Below the pieces are notes generated by a model. It was not told the DNA's origin. It saw nothing but the letters and a program-made list of their open reading frames with translations, and searched no databases. A stretch of 64,000 bases of DNA from Cardiocondyla obscurior (lineage: Eukaryota; Arthropoda; Insecta; Hymenoptera; Formicidae). The DNA lies in contig NC_091871.1 in NCBI RefSeq assembly GCF_019399895.1, positions 3,749,001 through 3,813,000 on the forward strand, given 5' to 3'. This document shows, piece after piece, positions 50,587 through 63,354 of the stretch (position 1 is its first letter; each line of letters opens with the position of its first letter). Both the position numbers and the translations under genes were made by a program.

Positions 50587-53028
50587 TTATCTTAAACGAG
50601 GTTTGTATAAAAGTATTCGGAAAACGAAACGTGCGATTTTCTCGTAAACCAGAAACATTAAAGCAGTCGTGAGAACAGTCTGTAAAAGCTTGGCTTCCAT
50701 TCCTTTATATAATCCACTTATTCCTTGTTTCCTACGCATAAAAATTTTATTCTTACTACAATGTTCTCATAAGTAATAACAACAAAATATGAACTAGATA
50801 TATATTTGTGTGCTTACTTCAGAATATAAAATAGTATCTGCAGCGTTCCTACATCTGGAGGTAGATTGGGATATTTGTCACCATGCTAAAATTTCAAGTT
50901 TGTTAATTTGCAAATTGCTTGACGTTCTTTTTAAAACTTCTATTTTTCTCTAACGATCTAAGAATATTAGAAATTTGTAATACCCTCAGTTTTGTTTGCA
51001 CAAGCTGCAAAGGATATGTGATCGACGTGGCAACCGTTTTTGCTATCGCTCCTATAACAAAAAAAGCCCATGCCGGTGGCTGAGCACCGCCAAAAGACGC
51101 GACGACCCTTCTCTTAATGCTTTCGTATGTCATAAATTGGATAGCCGGATTCGCAACAAGCATAAGACTCGGCATTGTTCCTGCCCATAATTTTTTTAAA
51201 CCTTCGTACTTCCATATGTGTATCAGACCATCTGAAATGAGAGAATATTAAAAGGCAACTGTTTAACAATATAGATTAATGTTACACGAAAATGTTTTAT
51301 GATTTGAAAAATTACAATAAATTTGTAATAAAAAAGTACGCATTATAAAAAATAATAAAATATTTATGTTATTGCGTACGATATGCAGGGTTTAAAATTT
51401 TAATAAAGCGGGATTAGGAGTCGCAAAAATTAATTAAAAATTAATGTTATCGATTATTGAAGTATTTAGTTGAATATTTTCAAAATTAACATACCGCACA
51501 AAGTATTATATTCGTTATTATTTCTTTCCGAAGTAAGTCCAACACCTCTCATCTTCAATCTCGTATTTACAACCCATAAGGGTGTCGTAGTAATAACATT
51601 GATAATACCTGAAACAAAAATGTGTAAATGATATATATAAATTATTCCATGGGTTTTCGTCAATGTTACACGTAACAGAATTATTTTGTTCAATAAAAGT
51701 CTATTTTAAAATAGTATTCAATCAGATTATTTATCCAAATCTTTATTATTTTTTTAAAATTTATGATTAGAATTCTTTTTAGATAAATTACACAATAGAA
51801 ATAAATTAATAAATATGATTCTAAGTGTCGCATATTTTATCTTGGTTAGTACTTGCTTGTGCTTAGTATTTGCTTATTACTTATATTTAAAACATTTTCA
51901 GATTATTTTCGGAAAAAGTTAAAACTCGCTACGTAAAACATTAAATTGGAATTTATTTTATTAACAAAAAATAATACCGGCGACTGATGCGAGAAGCAGG
52001 TCGCTGCCAGCTGTTTGATTTCTTTTGCTTCTTAGTTCTTTTAAACCATGGAACGTGTAAAAGTAAACGAAATTACTCGCGCATAGGCTCTGCAAGACGG
52101 GAACGATACCTCTGTACAACGTGCACCTTGAAAAAAAAGAAACGCATATGCTCAATTATACCAAACGTGTTTCGAAAATATAATGACGTATGTCAAATAC
52201 TGCTCGTTTTTGTATGCTTATGCTAGATTTGTCAGTCAAAGAGAAACTGGTTTCTTGAAACGTCCGTCGCATTTTAAAGATTCATTCATCCGGTCGAGAC
52301 ACGCGTAAACCTCGCGTTTGGAAAGTAGATGTTTAACAAAATAAATATACGTACGAGCCTTCTTTCGCAATGAGTTCTCGTATGATTGCCAATGTATTTT
52401 GTGACTGGCGTTCTTCTTCCACTGTAAGCAGAAGTGTAGGTTACATAAGAGATTACTAAGCAAAGCGAAAAATAAAATTATGAATAATTTCTTTGAAAGG
52501 TAAAGTGATTGCTGTTATTACACGAACGTTTGACTAACGTAATACCTTTCTCTCAACAATTAAAATAGTAGCAAAATGATGTTTTTACAGTCGGCATTTA
52601 TAATACAAGCGTTTATAATACATTAACGATAACAAAATTATGATAAAAGAAAAAATATCGTGATACTGTCTAAAAGTGGCAGCACGTTTAATAAAATTGA
52701 GAACTCACACTCCGACGCCGCGTTTATAATGCATCGCGTAAAAAAAAAAAAAAAAAAAAGAGGACGTAATTGATTTGTCATGTACTCCGTAAACGTGAAT
52801 AAAATGACTTACATTGTAAACGGCTTCGTACGGTGTCTAAAGGATAAAAAGCTGCCATCGCCACGACGCTACCCTGAAATTTCGAAATGTCAGAGTTCTT
52901 CATTTTACGGCGACAGAGTAACATGTGTAAAATCTTCAACGTGTAAAATATAAACTCACCGCCGCGCCAGATATTGCATGCACCAACGTGTCGTAGGTAA
53001 ATATGTTTCTGTGTCGGCTGCCTTCCAT
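50587..53028 (-). CDS. Slc25a17: Peroxisomal membrane carrier PMP34 (SLC25A17)
   Basis: Mitochondrial-carrier-family protein of the peroxisomal membrane that exchanges CoA, FAD and adenine nucleotides. Eight coding exons with compatible phases: 53028-52960, 52873-52813, 52421-52355, 52126-51978, 51608-51495, 51231-50984, 50885-50818 and 50731-50587 (TAA), giving 306 residues against 307 in human. The three carrier signatures are YPLDTVRSRLQ, TPLWVVNTRLK and YPLQLVQTKLR; PLW and PLQ in repeats two and three are typical of PMP34 rather than of ATP/ADP carriers. Also conserved are CASNFVYFYTFHGLK, NPAIQFMTYES and GLYKGMEAKLLQTVL. The ATG at 53028 was chosen because an in-frame stop lies two codons upstream. 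It is divergent to SRP54, 1.9 kb away. Confidence 0.96.
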
Positions 53029-54911
53029 TTTTCATGGGATTTTTTAATTTTATAGAGTTGTATAACAACGCAATGACGATCGACGTGTTATCTCGAACAG
53101 TGACTAACAAAATCGTAGTTAATGCAATTCAAATTGTATTGTAATGACATATCGACACGTATCTCATTCGATCCAACGTTTACAAAACATCTTGTGAGCT
53201 GCCTAGAAAAAACATATCAGACTAATTAAAAAAAAAAAAAAAAAAAGTAATGTTCTGATATTGAATGTGCATAAATATTCTTAATGATATAAATAAAAAA
53301 TATTGCTTTCAAGTTTTTGTTGGTAGCATAATTATTCAACTTAGTAATGTAAAAAGTTATCATTAATAACTAATATCATTAATAATTAATAAAGCAGTCT
53401 TATTTCAAATAAAATAAGAATAAAATATTAGAAAAGTAATTAGTAATTTAATTTTAATTTATATTAATTATATATCTTCAACGAGATTAACTTCTTTTTT
53501 ATAGTTATTAGTCTGTAATTAAAAAATAAATAAACACTTTAATTTACCAATTGTTTCTAACATAAAATGAATATTTCCTTAGTTACCTTATCGAATTGTG
53601 TACTTGACACAAATATAAATGACGTTACATTCAAGTATTTTATTGCACTGTTACGCTCAATTTTTCAGTTTAATTTCAAGCGTAAATTGAGTTAGCCTTC
53701 AGGAAATCTTACGATTGCACGAATGTACTGGAGAGTGCGTCCACTATTCACGTCTACTCGTGCGAACGAGCGCACCGAGACTGTCGTGTGTAGTTTTTCA
53801 ACGGCACTTATGTAAGAGGAAAACCATGACACACGCATTCAACGTTGGCCTCTGTGGTCTGGCTCGCTGACCACCGTTAGGCTGTTCTGATGCACTATCA
53901 GGTGCCTTAACTTCGTAGAATAAATGCAAGCGGTATCATCGGTTGCGCGAATACACTGCAACTGCATTCTGTTGCTCGTTCGCGTTTGTTTTTATCTGCA
54001 CCCAGGCGACCGCCGACGTATTTCTAGACGTGGTCAGTGGGTGTATGTAATGGAAGCACGCTTGCGCTCTTAAAGCATGTGTTTAGAAGCAGAGAGGTCG
54101 ATGTGAGAAACGGCGTACGTACCGTACATGCGCACTGACGAAAGGGCGATTGTCAGTGGTTTTGCAATTCATTTTCCGCGCTTCTCGAAGTGCAATCATC
54201 GTGCGTCTTCGGGTTATTTCGAGAGTAATCGCAAATTACAAAAATATTATAAAAAGAATTGTTCCTTTTTTTTTTTACATTTTTAATATCAAATTAAAAT
54301 CCAAGGCATATATTTGTATATGCACTTTAATCGTGGAAGATTTTTAATTCCACAAAGCCAAATCTGAGATTAGTTTAAAATACGAATAGATGGTAAAACA
54401 GGAAGGTTTACCTTCCCCGCGCCATTGAGTTCGGTCTCCTTTTACTCTTACTTCATGGAGCAAACGTGTACACGTTTTAAAACCTCTCGCACACATACGC
54501 AGATCAGGAAGTGACTGACCAGACCGACCAAACGTGAAGTGTGGCGAGGGATATATAGATCGCGTCGAGTGCACATACGAGTTGATACAAAGTGCACGAC
54601 TGCACGTTCCAATCGATATGGACGGCGGCCACGTACGGAGCTTCCTCGGTCATATATAAACAAGCCGAGCGTGCTCTTTGACGGGACGACGAGATATCAG
54701 CGGTGATTACGAGCAGACGTACTCGCCTCCAGCACGATCGACCTGGGACGTCGACGCCGTTTCGTGTGGTCTCCTCTCGCAACCGGATGTGTCGTCATGC
54801 CGTGTTGGCCAAGTCGGAACGTGATGACAGATTTTATACGCTAACAACCTAACCGCTAAGCGAAACACAATTTTTCTGCGGCCGGACACGTAAACACAAA
54901 CACGTCCGAAA
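53029..54911. other. Divergent intergenic region between PMP34 and SRP54
   Basis: About 1.9 kb holding the 5' ends of both genes. The PMP34 side is AT-rich; the SRP54 side is CpG-rich from about 53,700. Short frames on the minus strand at 54.3-55.1 kb are side products of this CpG-rich promoter-like DNA. No TATA box with good spacing stands out, as expected for housekeeping genes. Confidence 0.5.
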
Positions 54912-57492
54912 ATGGTTCTCGCGGATCTCGGACGTAAGATTACGTCGGCCTTGCGGTCGCTCAGCAATGCGACCGTCATCAACGAGGAGGTGAGCCTGTT
55001 TATCGGTAAACTCGCGACCAGCGTGAGACTGATTCTCGTCAAGATGATTCTGTAAACAAAAAAAAAAGAAAGTAGAGCGTCGTGACGTCTGCTGTTGTTA
55101 TCGTTTCTCTTATTTTTGCGTAGCATTTAACGATGGCACAAAATTTTGATTCACCTTCAGCGATTTTCGTGCACGTTTTTAACTTATTTTCATGCGGCGG
55201 CCGGAATTGCCGAGATCGTAACAATATGCCATGTGTTACAATTGACAGATGACATAGTATGTTTTAGAGAATTATTCCTCTATTAATTTTTCAAAAATAA
55301 TTCTCTATCGAAATTCTTTGCTGTGTTATACATTATTAATATTAAATGCTTTTTTTCTTACAGGTGCTAAATTCTATGCTGAAGGAGATATGTGCTGCAT
55401 TACTTGAAGCTGATGTAAATATTAGATTAGTAAAAAAATTACGCGAAAATGTACGCCAAGTTATCGATTTTGAAGATATGGCTGGTGGTCTTAATAAAAG
55501 GAGGATGATTCAAAGTGCGGTTTTCAAAGAACTTGTAAAGGTTGGTTTGTTATCTTGCATTTGTATTTGATATTGAAAGTATAGCTTTTAATATTTAAGA
55601 TTATATTTAATCTAATTTTTTTTTTTTTTAGTTAATTGATCCTGGTGTCAAAGCTTATCAACCAGTAAAAGGCCGTCCTAATATAATTATGTTTGTCGGT
55701 TTGCAAGGTTCTGGTAAAACAACAACATGTACCAAACTTGCATATCATTACCTTAAAAAAAATTGGAAGGCATGTTTAGTATGCGCTGATACTTTTCGTG
55801 CTGGTGCATATGATCAGATAAAACAAAATGCTACAAAGGCTAGAATACCATTTTATGGAAGGTAGAGATCGAAAATATTAGATATGTATTATTATGTTTC
55901 TGTGTAATATCTTTTTGATATTATGTTAATATAAAAAAAATTTTTAGTTATACAGAAGTAGATCCTGTAGCAATTGCCCAAGACGGTGTCGATATGTTTA
56001 AGAAAGAAGGATATGAAATCATTATTGTAGATACAAGTGGAAGACATAAACAGGAAGAATCATTATTCGAAGAAATGTTGCAAGTTGCCAATGCTGTGGT
56101 AAAATTACAACTCCGTTTTAAACATATGCATAGAAGAATGTCAATTTTTTAACGTTAATTTTTTTTATGTTGCAGCAACCAGACAATATAATCTTTGTAA
56201 TGGACGCAACGATAGGTCAAGCGTGTGAAGCACAGGCAAAAGCTTTTAAAGAACGCGTTAACGTCGGTTCTATTATAATCACAAAATTGGATGGACATGC
56301 TAAAGGTGGTGGAGCACTTTCCGCGTAAGTTTTTTTGTTTACTTTTAAATCAAATTTAATAATTTTACGTTTAATTTTTTGTAATATATTTAAGCAAATT
56401 AAAAAAAATTACTTTGTTAGTTAATTTGTTAATAAATATTAATTTTTACTTCTAACACAAATAATTATTATTTAATTATCCACAGTGTTGCAGCGACACA
56501 AAGTCCCGTAATATTTGTTGGTACAGGAGAACATATAGATGATCTAGAACCGTTTAAAACAAAACCATTTATTAGCAAGTTACTTGGTATGGGAGACATT
56601 GAAGGTCTTATTGATAAAGTAAATGAACTCAATCTAGACGATAATGAAGAATTACTTGAGAAAATCAAACATGGTCAATTTACCTTACGAGATATGTATG
56701 AACAATTTCAAAACATCATGAAAATGGGGCCATTTTCTCAATTAATGGTAAATAATCTAAAAAATTAACATATATATTAAATCTATGTAATATTATTAAT
56801 TAAAAAATGTTTTGCATGTAGGGTATGATTCCTGGATTCAGCCAAGATTTCATGTCAAAAGGAACAGAGCAAGAATCAATGGCAAGATTAAAACGACTTA
56901 TGACTATTATGGATAGTATGAATGACTCAGGTTTGTTATATATTTTTTCTTTTTAATATTCTTCGTAATTATTTTTTTTTTTATTATGCATTTTTATTTC
57001 AGAGCTGGATAGTAGAGATGGAGCTAAATTATTCAGCAAACAACCTGGAAGAATAGTGAGAGTGGCAAGGGGTTCTGGCGTAACAGAAAAAGAAGTAAAA
57101 GATTTAATTACACAGTATACAAAGTTCGCAGCCGTTGTTAAGAAGATGGGTGGCATAAAGGGTTTGTTCAAGGCAGGAGATATGGCGAAAAATGTTAATC
57201 CTACACAAATGGCGAAATTGAATCACCAAATGGCTAAAATGATGGATCCACGTGTATTACATCAAATGGGTAAGTATTTTTTTTACTATTTAAAATGCAT
57301 ATTTTTCATAATTTATTTTATCACTAGAATTAAAGTCTCACTTTATTTAACATGATGTTTTTATATTATATTTTATAATTTATCATAATTATTTTAGGTG
57401 GTATGCCAGGATTGCAAAATATAATGAAACAGTTACAACAAGGCGCGGGGGGATTGGGAAATTTAATGGGTGGTTTCGGTGGTAAATCCTGA
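54912..57492 (+). CDS. Srp54k: Signal recognition particle 54 kDa subunit
   Basis: GTPase of the signal recognition particle: binds 7S RNA and signal peptides and docks with the SRP receptor at the ER. Nine exons, all in phase: 54912-54989, 55364-55540, 55632-55861, 55948-56098, 56176-56324, 56486-56747, 56822-56930, 57003-57269 and 57398-57492 (TGA), giving 505 residues (human 504). N domain at ~1-85 starts MVLADLGRKITSALRSL. The G domain has the P-loop GLQGSGKTT (~108-116), the DTFRAGAYDQ and DTSGRH motifs, and the TKLDGHAKGGG closing loop. The Met-rich M domain runs from about FISKLLGMGDIEGL to the end, with MIPGFSQ, VARGSGV and KKMGGIKGLF. The tail is Gly/Met-rich and ends GFGGKS. Intact. 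Confidence 0.98.
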
Positions 57493-57741
57493 GATGAGGT
57501 TTCGGGCAGTGTGTATTCTGCCGTTGAGAACATTAAATACTATTACATACATCTCATAAGAATGTTATGTCGTATTTAAGTTAAAAATTGAAGAATTTTT
57601 CTTTAACAACTTTTGGTTTCCACAAAATAAGTTTTATAATGAAATCGTGGATACGTAAAACAACATTGATAGTGGATTTTTCATCTATCTGTTTTTTTTT
57701 TTATCAATCATTAAATCGTAAATATGTTTGAATGTAAATGC

Positions 57742-57747
57742 AATAAA
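57742..57747 (+). terminator. Candidate polyadenylation signal of SRP54
   Basis: AATAAA about 250 bases after the SRP54 stop. The rest of the ~1.05 kb spacer to the convergent chitinase gene is AT-rich and contains no recognisable gene. Confidence 0.5.
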
Positions 57748-58542
57748 TTATCCGAATATGCTATGCAATGCGTATCGTAATAAAAATCTAATTTATTTTA
57801 AGTGTATAGCCCTCTCATCTATCCTTATATCCAGAAATATAAAATATTTTAAAATAGATGCTTTAAAATGTACTAATTAAATGTAAATTTTGGGCAAAAC
57901 AGTTTTATATATTTCATAATTCGACATTGGTATAACGAGATTAGTTTAAATATTTAAATATTTATAACAATTATTTTATCAATATATAATACTTAAAAAA
58001 ATAAAAATTACTACAGATTTAAAATCCTTACTCTAAAAACAGATAATAAATTTTGTTATATATAATAGCAATTTTAAATAACATGGCACTTTTAAATTGA
58101 TACAATTATCAAACCAACAAAATATTCAATATTAATTACATTTTTTTTCCGAAATTATTAAATTTTTAGAATATTTTAGAATGGTTTCGTATATGCTTAT
58201 AAAGCACAGCAATAATGTAGGAAATATCCTTTACACTTTTACCTACAATTCAGCACACGTAATAATTCTTATATTTAAATGCTTTTGATTTGACTCAACC
58301 AGGTACAAGTGCTATGCCCTATTAGCCAGCATATTAATAGCTCTTTAAAATACTTTAGCAACTTATTTGTATATAAAAGAATTTTTGAGCAACTGAGGTA
58401 GAGTTTAAATATCAAGTTCAATACATTAAATAGGAATACAATGGAATAAGTCATTTTAATGTAAAATATCTTCAGGTTTTAAATAGATAAATTCATTGAC
58501 TGTGCAATACATCCTGCACAAAGTATTCCTATTGGTATCTGA

Positions 58543-60656
58543 TTACTTGTCGGTCTGTTCAAATAATACTTTCGAAATAGTACGTGTCAAAGGGAATGTT
58601 TTGTTTGCATTATAGCAAGTACCTTTCCAATCGTCTACATTTAGAGATAGAATCATGGCTCCCTTGAAACCATTAGTACGAATCCATTTACTCTGCAACA
58701 TAAATGTTTAAATTAAGCTGTTAGTATACGTTTGTATATTATAGACCCATTTTATGTAAGATAAAATATGTCACCTTGTAAAAGATGCTTTCCTCGTTAT
58801 CGTAAGATATCCATTCTCTGTCTTTAAACGCATATGGTACACGACTGTCTTTATTAAAGACGTTTATAGCTCCGGATTTTAGAAATTGACAAACCGTAGG
58901 ATAAGACACAAAACCGTTTACGCCAAGCTCTCCAAATCCGCTGGCTGGTGCTTGTAAATTATGATTCGCCGGATTGTCTAATTTATAAGTGTGACCATAA
59001 GCTGGTATACCAATGACAATTTTTTCCCGCGGCATTCCTTTTGCCACCCAGTATTGAGCAGAGAAATTCACGTTTAATGTGGATAAGTAACCTGTCTCTA
59101 CGCAACGAGGAAAGAGTGGTGCGTTCAAATCTGTTACCGGAAAGTACCATACGTAGAAGTGATAGTCATACGACATAAGGTTTATGAAATCGACGTGCCT
59201 AAAAAAAAAAAGTTTTTTTTAATTTTTTCGAAGTATTTAATAAGCATTCTATTATATAGCATTACTATTATATTACATACTCTGCCATTTCAGGAATACT
59301 ATAACTCTGATCTACAATGGCCTGTGGTGCTGCCACTGCCACTGATAAAATCAACTTTTCTTCACTACGATCAAATTCCTTTCGTAATTCTTGTAACAGC
59401 TGTACAAAGTGTATCTTTTCGCGATTGTCCGCTCCTAACCAAGCTGGAAACTCCCAATCAACGTCAAAGCCATCCAAATGGAATGTTTTGGTTACATTTA
59501 ATACTGATTGAATAAATCTGAGCATAAAAATTTGCTGATGTACTTTCATATCCTGAATATATAATATGTATAATAACGAAAAGCGGTATAAGTGACATAC
59601 TTTTTTCTATTCGCGTGATTTTTCACCATCTCTGAAAAACCGTCGTGGAGCTCACTGTTTCCGCCGGCGCTGATCATGACCTTCAAGTTAGGTTCAAGAT
59701 TTTTTAAAGCAACTACTCGCTTGTAAATCAACGAGTTGTCACCTATGTCGAGCGTACTGTTTACCACGCCCGCAAAACCCACAATAATATGCGTACAAAT
59801 ATGAGGGTCAATGTACGACGGACTGAGCTCCCACGACGAGTTCAGGTCCCCCGGTATTGTATAGTAGCAAACGAGGACCTGGCTAAACATAGAATAGAAT
59901 CGCAAATAAATAACGTGCGTCTATGATGTACTAAAAGCAAGTTGTACATTTTGCTTATAAGTATATAAATTTAAATATATAAAATCATGTTCTTACCCGG
60001 CTGTGTCACGGAGGTATTGCTCCGATGCGCCAACACTTGTGTTCCTGTCCGCATTCTGATTCGCCTTCGTCGATTCGGCATACATCCGAGCCCGACGTAG
60101 CCACGTAGCAATCTTGGCATTGTCAATGTGCGACTCTTCAAGGAACTCGTCGGTCCGTGGTGCCTTCAGCAGGAGTATACCCAAACAAGCACGCGTGATA
60201 AATAGCACCCCGACGACCAGGAATGACAAAGTGAGGCAGACAACTTGCGTTCTCCAGCGCGGTCTGAAAACAACGCCCCAGATTTCAGATTAATTTGCTA
60301 GGACGCGAAAAAGAACTTTTGCCGGTACAAAAACGTTACAATTTACGCGAATAGCGACCGACTTTTCGCGCCGAGAAACAGGGAAGATCAAAAGGTAACG
60401 ATGACGTACCACTCGTAGCGCAAGAAATCAATATAAATTTCCTTTATCTCTCCACCATCCCCTTGATCCCCTCCCTGCTGCCCCCCGCAGTCGCACCCCT
60501 TCCCTCCGTACACGGTTCGCGCTTATCATCGATTATAAATTAATGATAAAGCAGCTGTGAAAAACACGCTTTTTTTTGCGTCTAACACGGTACTCACTGT
60601 CGTATGTTGGTTAGTAATTCATACTTGGCCTGCGGCACAGGTATTTGGTTAACCAT
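58543..60656 (-). CDS. Membrane-anchored family-18 chitinase
   Basis: Glycoside hydrolase family 18 enzyme predicted to cleave chitin with a cell-surface or luminal catalytic domain. Six exons in phase: 60656-60598, 60263-59997, 59882-59601, 59517-59281, 59198-58775 and 58692-58543 (TAA), giving 472 residues. A 26-residue basic/polar N-terminus is followed by one hydrophobic helix (VVCLTLSFLVVGVLFI, ~27-46) and no cleavage site is obvious, so a type II anchor is likely. The GH18 barrel follows: VLVCYYTIPGD, KVMISAGG, the catalytic DGFDVDWEFP (acid ~Glu225), FINLMSYDYHFYV and GIPAYGHTY. All DxDxE residues are present, so activity is expected. There is no chitin-binding module. The layout resembles the insect Cht11-type group, but that assignment is tentative. 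Confidence 0.93.
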
Positions 60657-61119
60657 TGAATAATTATTGTCGTTCTCGCTGCACTGTCGAGCGTCCGCGA
60701 GGAAGTAGCTTCTCGCGCGAGAAATGAGAAACAAACTGAGGCACCTCGAAGATGCCGAGCGTCTTCAGCACACTCCGACGATCGGCCACGACTGACCAAA
60801 GACGGCAATGACCAGCAGTGGTCGCAGATTTTAGACGGGCAACATACGCACACTAGGCACAATGCCGTGTGTGCCCGTAGCGCCTGCTAATGCCTCGGAC
60901 GCAGAGAACCCAACTCGGAATCGCGGCTTCCACGCGTTTAGATAGAGAGGCTCGTCCGTGTGAAGCCAGCGTTTCGGCTGCCGTCGGATAGAAAAACAGG
61001 CCAGACCTATACACTGTCTGTCCTTTTCTTTTTTTAAAATAAAAAGATTTTGTAATGATTTTATAATTTACTAAAAGAATCCATGCGCGCGTTATTTTTT
61101 AGAAGACCCCAATTACAAT
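60657..61119. other. Chitinase upstream region
   Basis: Sequence between the chitinase start codon (minus strand) and the repeat element. It is GC-rich up to about 61,010 and then turns AT-rich; it should contain the chitinase promoter. No TATA box or other gene is evident. Confidence 0.4.
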
Positions 61120-61144
61120 AGACGAAAAGAAAATCATGTCTTAC

Positions 61145-61400
61145 CAATCTGTATGAGTTTCAGCGGAGTTCTAAAGTTCTGTCGGTGACTGTAACATAAA
61201 ATGAAACATATTAATGTAGATATGTTAGCATTTAAATTAATGTAAAGATAAAGCTTTATTTTAATAAAGATTTTATAAAAAAGAATTAATTCTCACCTAA
61301 AAGTTGCTCCGCCGATGCATGATACCCTTCCTGGTCCTCCTTCTCTTCTCAGGATGTCTGCGGAATGTCGGGTCGGTCCTTCCTTCAATGTTAAAGTACT
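61145..61400 (-). repeat. Dispersed exon-intron-exon-like repeat, copy B
   Basis: Minus-strand copy at the left end of the element. The upstream block ends CGGCGGAGCAACTTTTAG at 61297, the spacer is 108 bases (gtgaga...tgttacag), and the 44-base downstream block spans 61188-61145 (TCACCGACAG...CAGATTG) followed by gtaaga. An acceptor-like tttctgtttcag also lies just upstream of the block near 61,400. Confidence 0.85.
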
Positions 61401-61411
61401 ATCTGAAACAG

Positions 61412-61713
61412 AAAAATTACAATTAATATTCTGTTCTGTTAGATGTCTTATTGAGCTATCTTATTTCTTGAATCAAAATCAAAAATTTAACGAGAAAGGC
61501 GGTAACGCGTTCTGAAGCGCGGTAGAAATAAAACGCGGGATAATGAATATCCGCGGGATAGTGAAATTATGATTAATATTTTGTTTTATTCGATTATTAT
61601 TGAGCTATCGATTTCTCAAGTCAAATTCAAAAATTTAACGAAAAAGGTGGTTGCGTGTTTTGAATAACGGTAAAGATAAAAAGCGGGATAGTGAATACCC
61701 CGGTGGGGGTAAC
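61412..61713 (+). repeat. Tandem duplication, ~152 bp period
   Basis: Two diverged adjacent units, about 61412-61563 and 61564-61713. Both contain ATTGAGCTATC, CAAAAATTTAACGA and a GCGGGATA(A/G)TGAATA word in the same order. Confidence 0.75.
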
Positions 61714-61832
61714 ACAAGGGGTAAAGAATATCCCGCGCGATAGTAGGGAAAACATTGAAGGGGTTGGGGAAGTTTTCGCGGTCATTCTACCGACGACTTT
61801 TGACCGCGCAACAAGGTGACGTGGACCTCGCT

Positions 61833-62075
61833 TGAAGTGACAGTTAGATTCTTGTGTCGGGATTCAAGGTTAATAGGAAGTGTCGTGGACTATCCCGCGA
61901 GTGTCTACCGCAGTAGGAATATTTTATATCGCGGCGCGTTTTATACCGGTGCTTCGTGCAAGTTTTGTGTCGTTCGTTACACCGACCGAAGTATTAAAGT
62001 GACAGTTAGACCGCGCTTACGTCTCAGGGTCGTGTTTAAAGATTTAACGGAAGTGTCGTGAATATCCCGCGAGTG
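61833..62075 (+). repeat. Tandem duplication, ~165 bp period
   Basis: AGTGACAGTTAGA recurs at about 61838 and 62000, and each copy is followed by GAAGTGTCGTG...ATCCCGCGAGTG (about 61,880 and 62,050). The latter word is shared with the upstream part of repeat copies A and C. Confidence 0.7.
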
Positions 62076-62249
62076 ATCTAGTGCGCGGAGAACGTTATTT
62101 TATTATAAAACAAGGATGCTTTTTCGTGATCGGAATATTGTTTCGCGCTTTCGGGATATAGTAATTCGCGTTTCAATTTATTTTTTAATTGATCGTCGTA
62201 CAGCCGGAGTACGCGTTATCTCTTGCGGAGTGTCGATTTTCTGTCTGGT

Positions 62250-62745
62250 AAGACGTGCTAATAGTGTATAGTGACCGGCAATGATGACCTGACTCACTGT
62301 GGTGACAGCGGCTAACGCGCGTGAGCTAGGGTGGAGTGCGTTAGGCCTTACCGCGGATCGTGTACGTGAACCTTGGAGTATCGAGAGAAGCGAGAGAACG
62401 AGGGAAAAGTTGGAGGAAGGCATCTTCATGTTCTGTTCTGTTCGCGACCGTGCGTGTGAGAGAGAACGCATGAGTGATCGCTAAGAAATCATTATAGGCG
62501 CCTCTAATGATTTCTTAACGATCACTCGTGCGTTCTCTCTCACATGCACGGTCGCGAACAGAACAGAGCATGAAGATGCCTTCCTTCAACTTTTCCCTCG
62601 TTTTCTCGTTTCTTTCGGTACTTCAGGACTCACGTACGCGATCCGCGGTAACGACACTTTACCCTAGCTTACGCGCGTTAGTCGCCGTTGCCGCAATGAG
62701 TCATGCCGTTATTAAAGGTCACTACTATTACATGCAATTCGGGAA
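62250..62745. repeat. Central foldback: inverted repeat with ~240 bp arms
   Basis: The arms 62250-62495 and 62504-62745 are reverse complements with scattered mismatches, separated by only a few bases around GGCGCC. The inner ~130 bases are nearly identical (GATCG..TAAGAAATCATTA opposite TAATGATTTCTTAACGATC; CATCTTCATG opposite CATGAAGATG). Because of this both strands read the same short peptide start (MRSLSHARSRTEQ), which is an artefact of symmetry and not a gene. Confidence 0.92.
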
Positions 62746-63354
62746 ACGGTATCTTCTGCTTGAGAAATTCGCGTTACGCCGGATTGTGCGATGCGTATTT
62801 TAGTAGTTTTAAATTTCTATTTAAACAATTTTTTCTTGTTTTATAATAATTTAAACTATGAGTCATAGTGTAATAAAGTGCGCGGTGAATATGAGTCATA
62901 GTGTTATGAAGTGCGCGGTGATAATTATGTGAGTGAGTGTGAGTGTGAGTGTACAGTGTCGCGTTTATGTATATAATACGGGATGCCGTGTTTAAGTTAT
63001 TACAAAACAAGGTCGCTTTTCTCGTTATCGGAATATTGTTTCGCGCTTTCGGGATATAGTAATTCGCGTTTTTAATTTATTTTTTAAGGGATCGTCGTAC
63101 AGCCCGGAGTATTGGTCGGTCCCTCGCGGAGTGTCGTTTTCTGTTTCGTTAGCCGTGACTGATAGTGCGTGCGCTACTGCACGCAATTCGGGAAATTGGC
63201 ATCTGCTGCTTGAGAGATTCGCGTTACGCCGGATTGTGCGACGCGTATTTTAGTAGTTTTAAAGTCCTATTCGAACAATTTTTTCTTGTTTTATAATAAT
63301 TTAAACTAGGTATGAGTGATAGTGTAATAAAGTGCGCGGTGAATATGAGTCATA

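Noticed and set aside
54344..55126. Several minus-strand frames upstream of and overlapping SRP54 exon 1
   Set aside because: They lie in the CpG-rich divergent promoter region and show no family features.
62178..62803. Two open frames on opposite strands with almost the same N-terminus (MRSLSHARSRTEQ...)
   Set aside because: They are the two arms of the central inverted repeat read from each side; neither has a domain or splice support.
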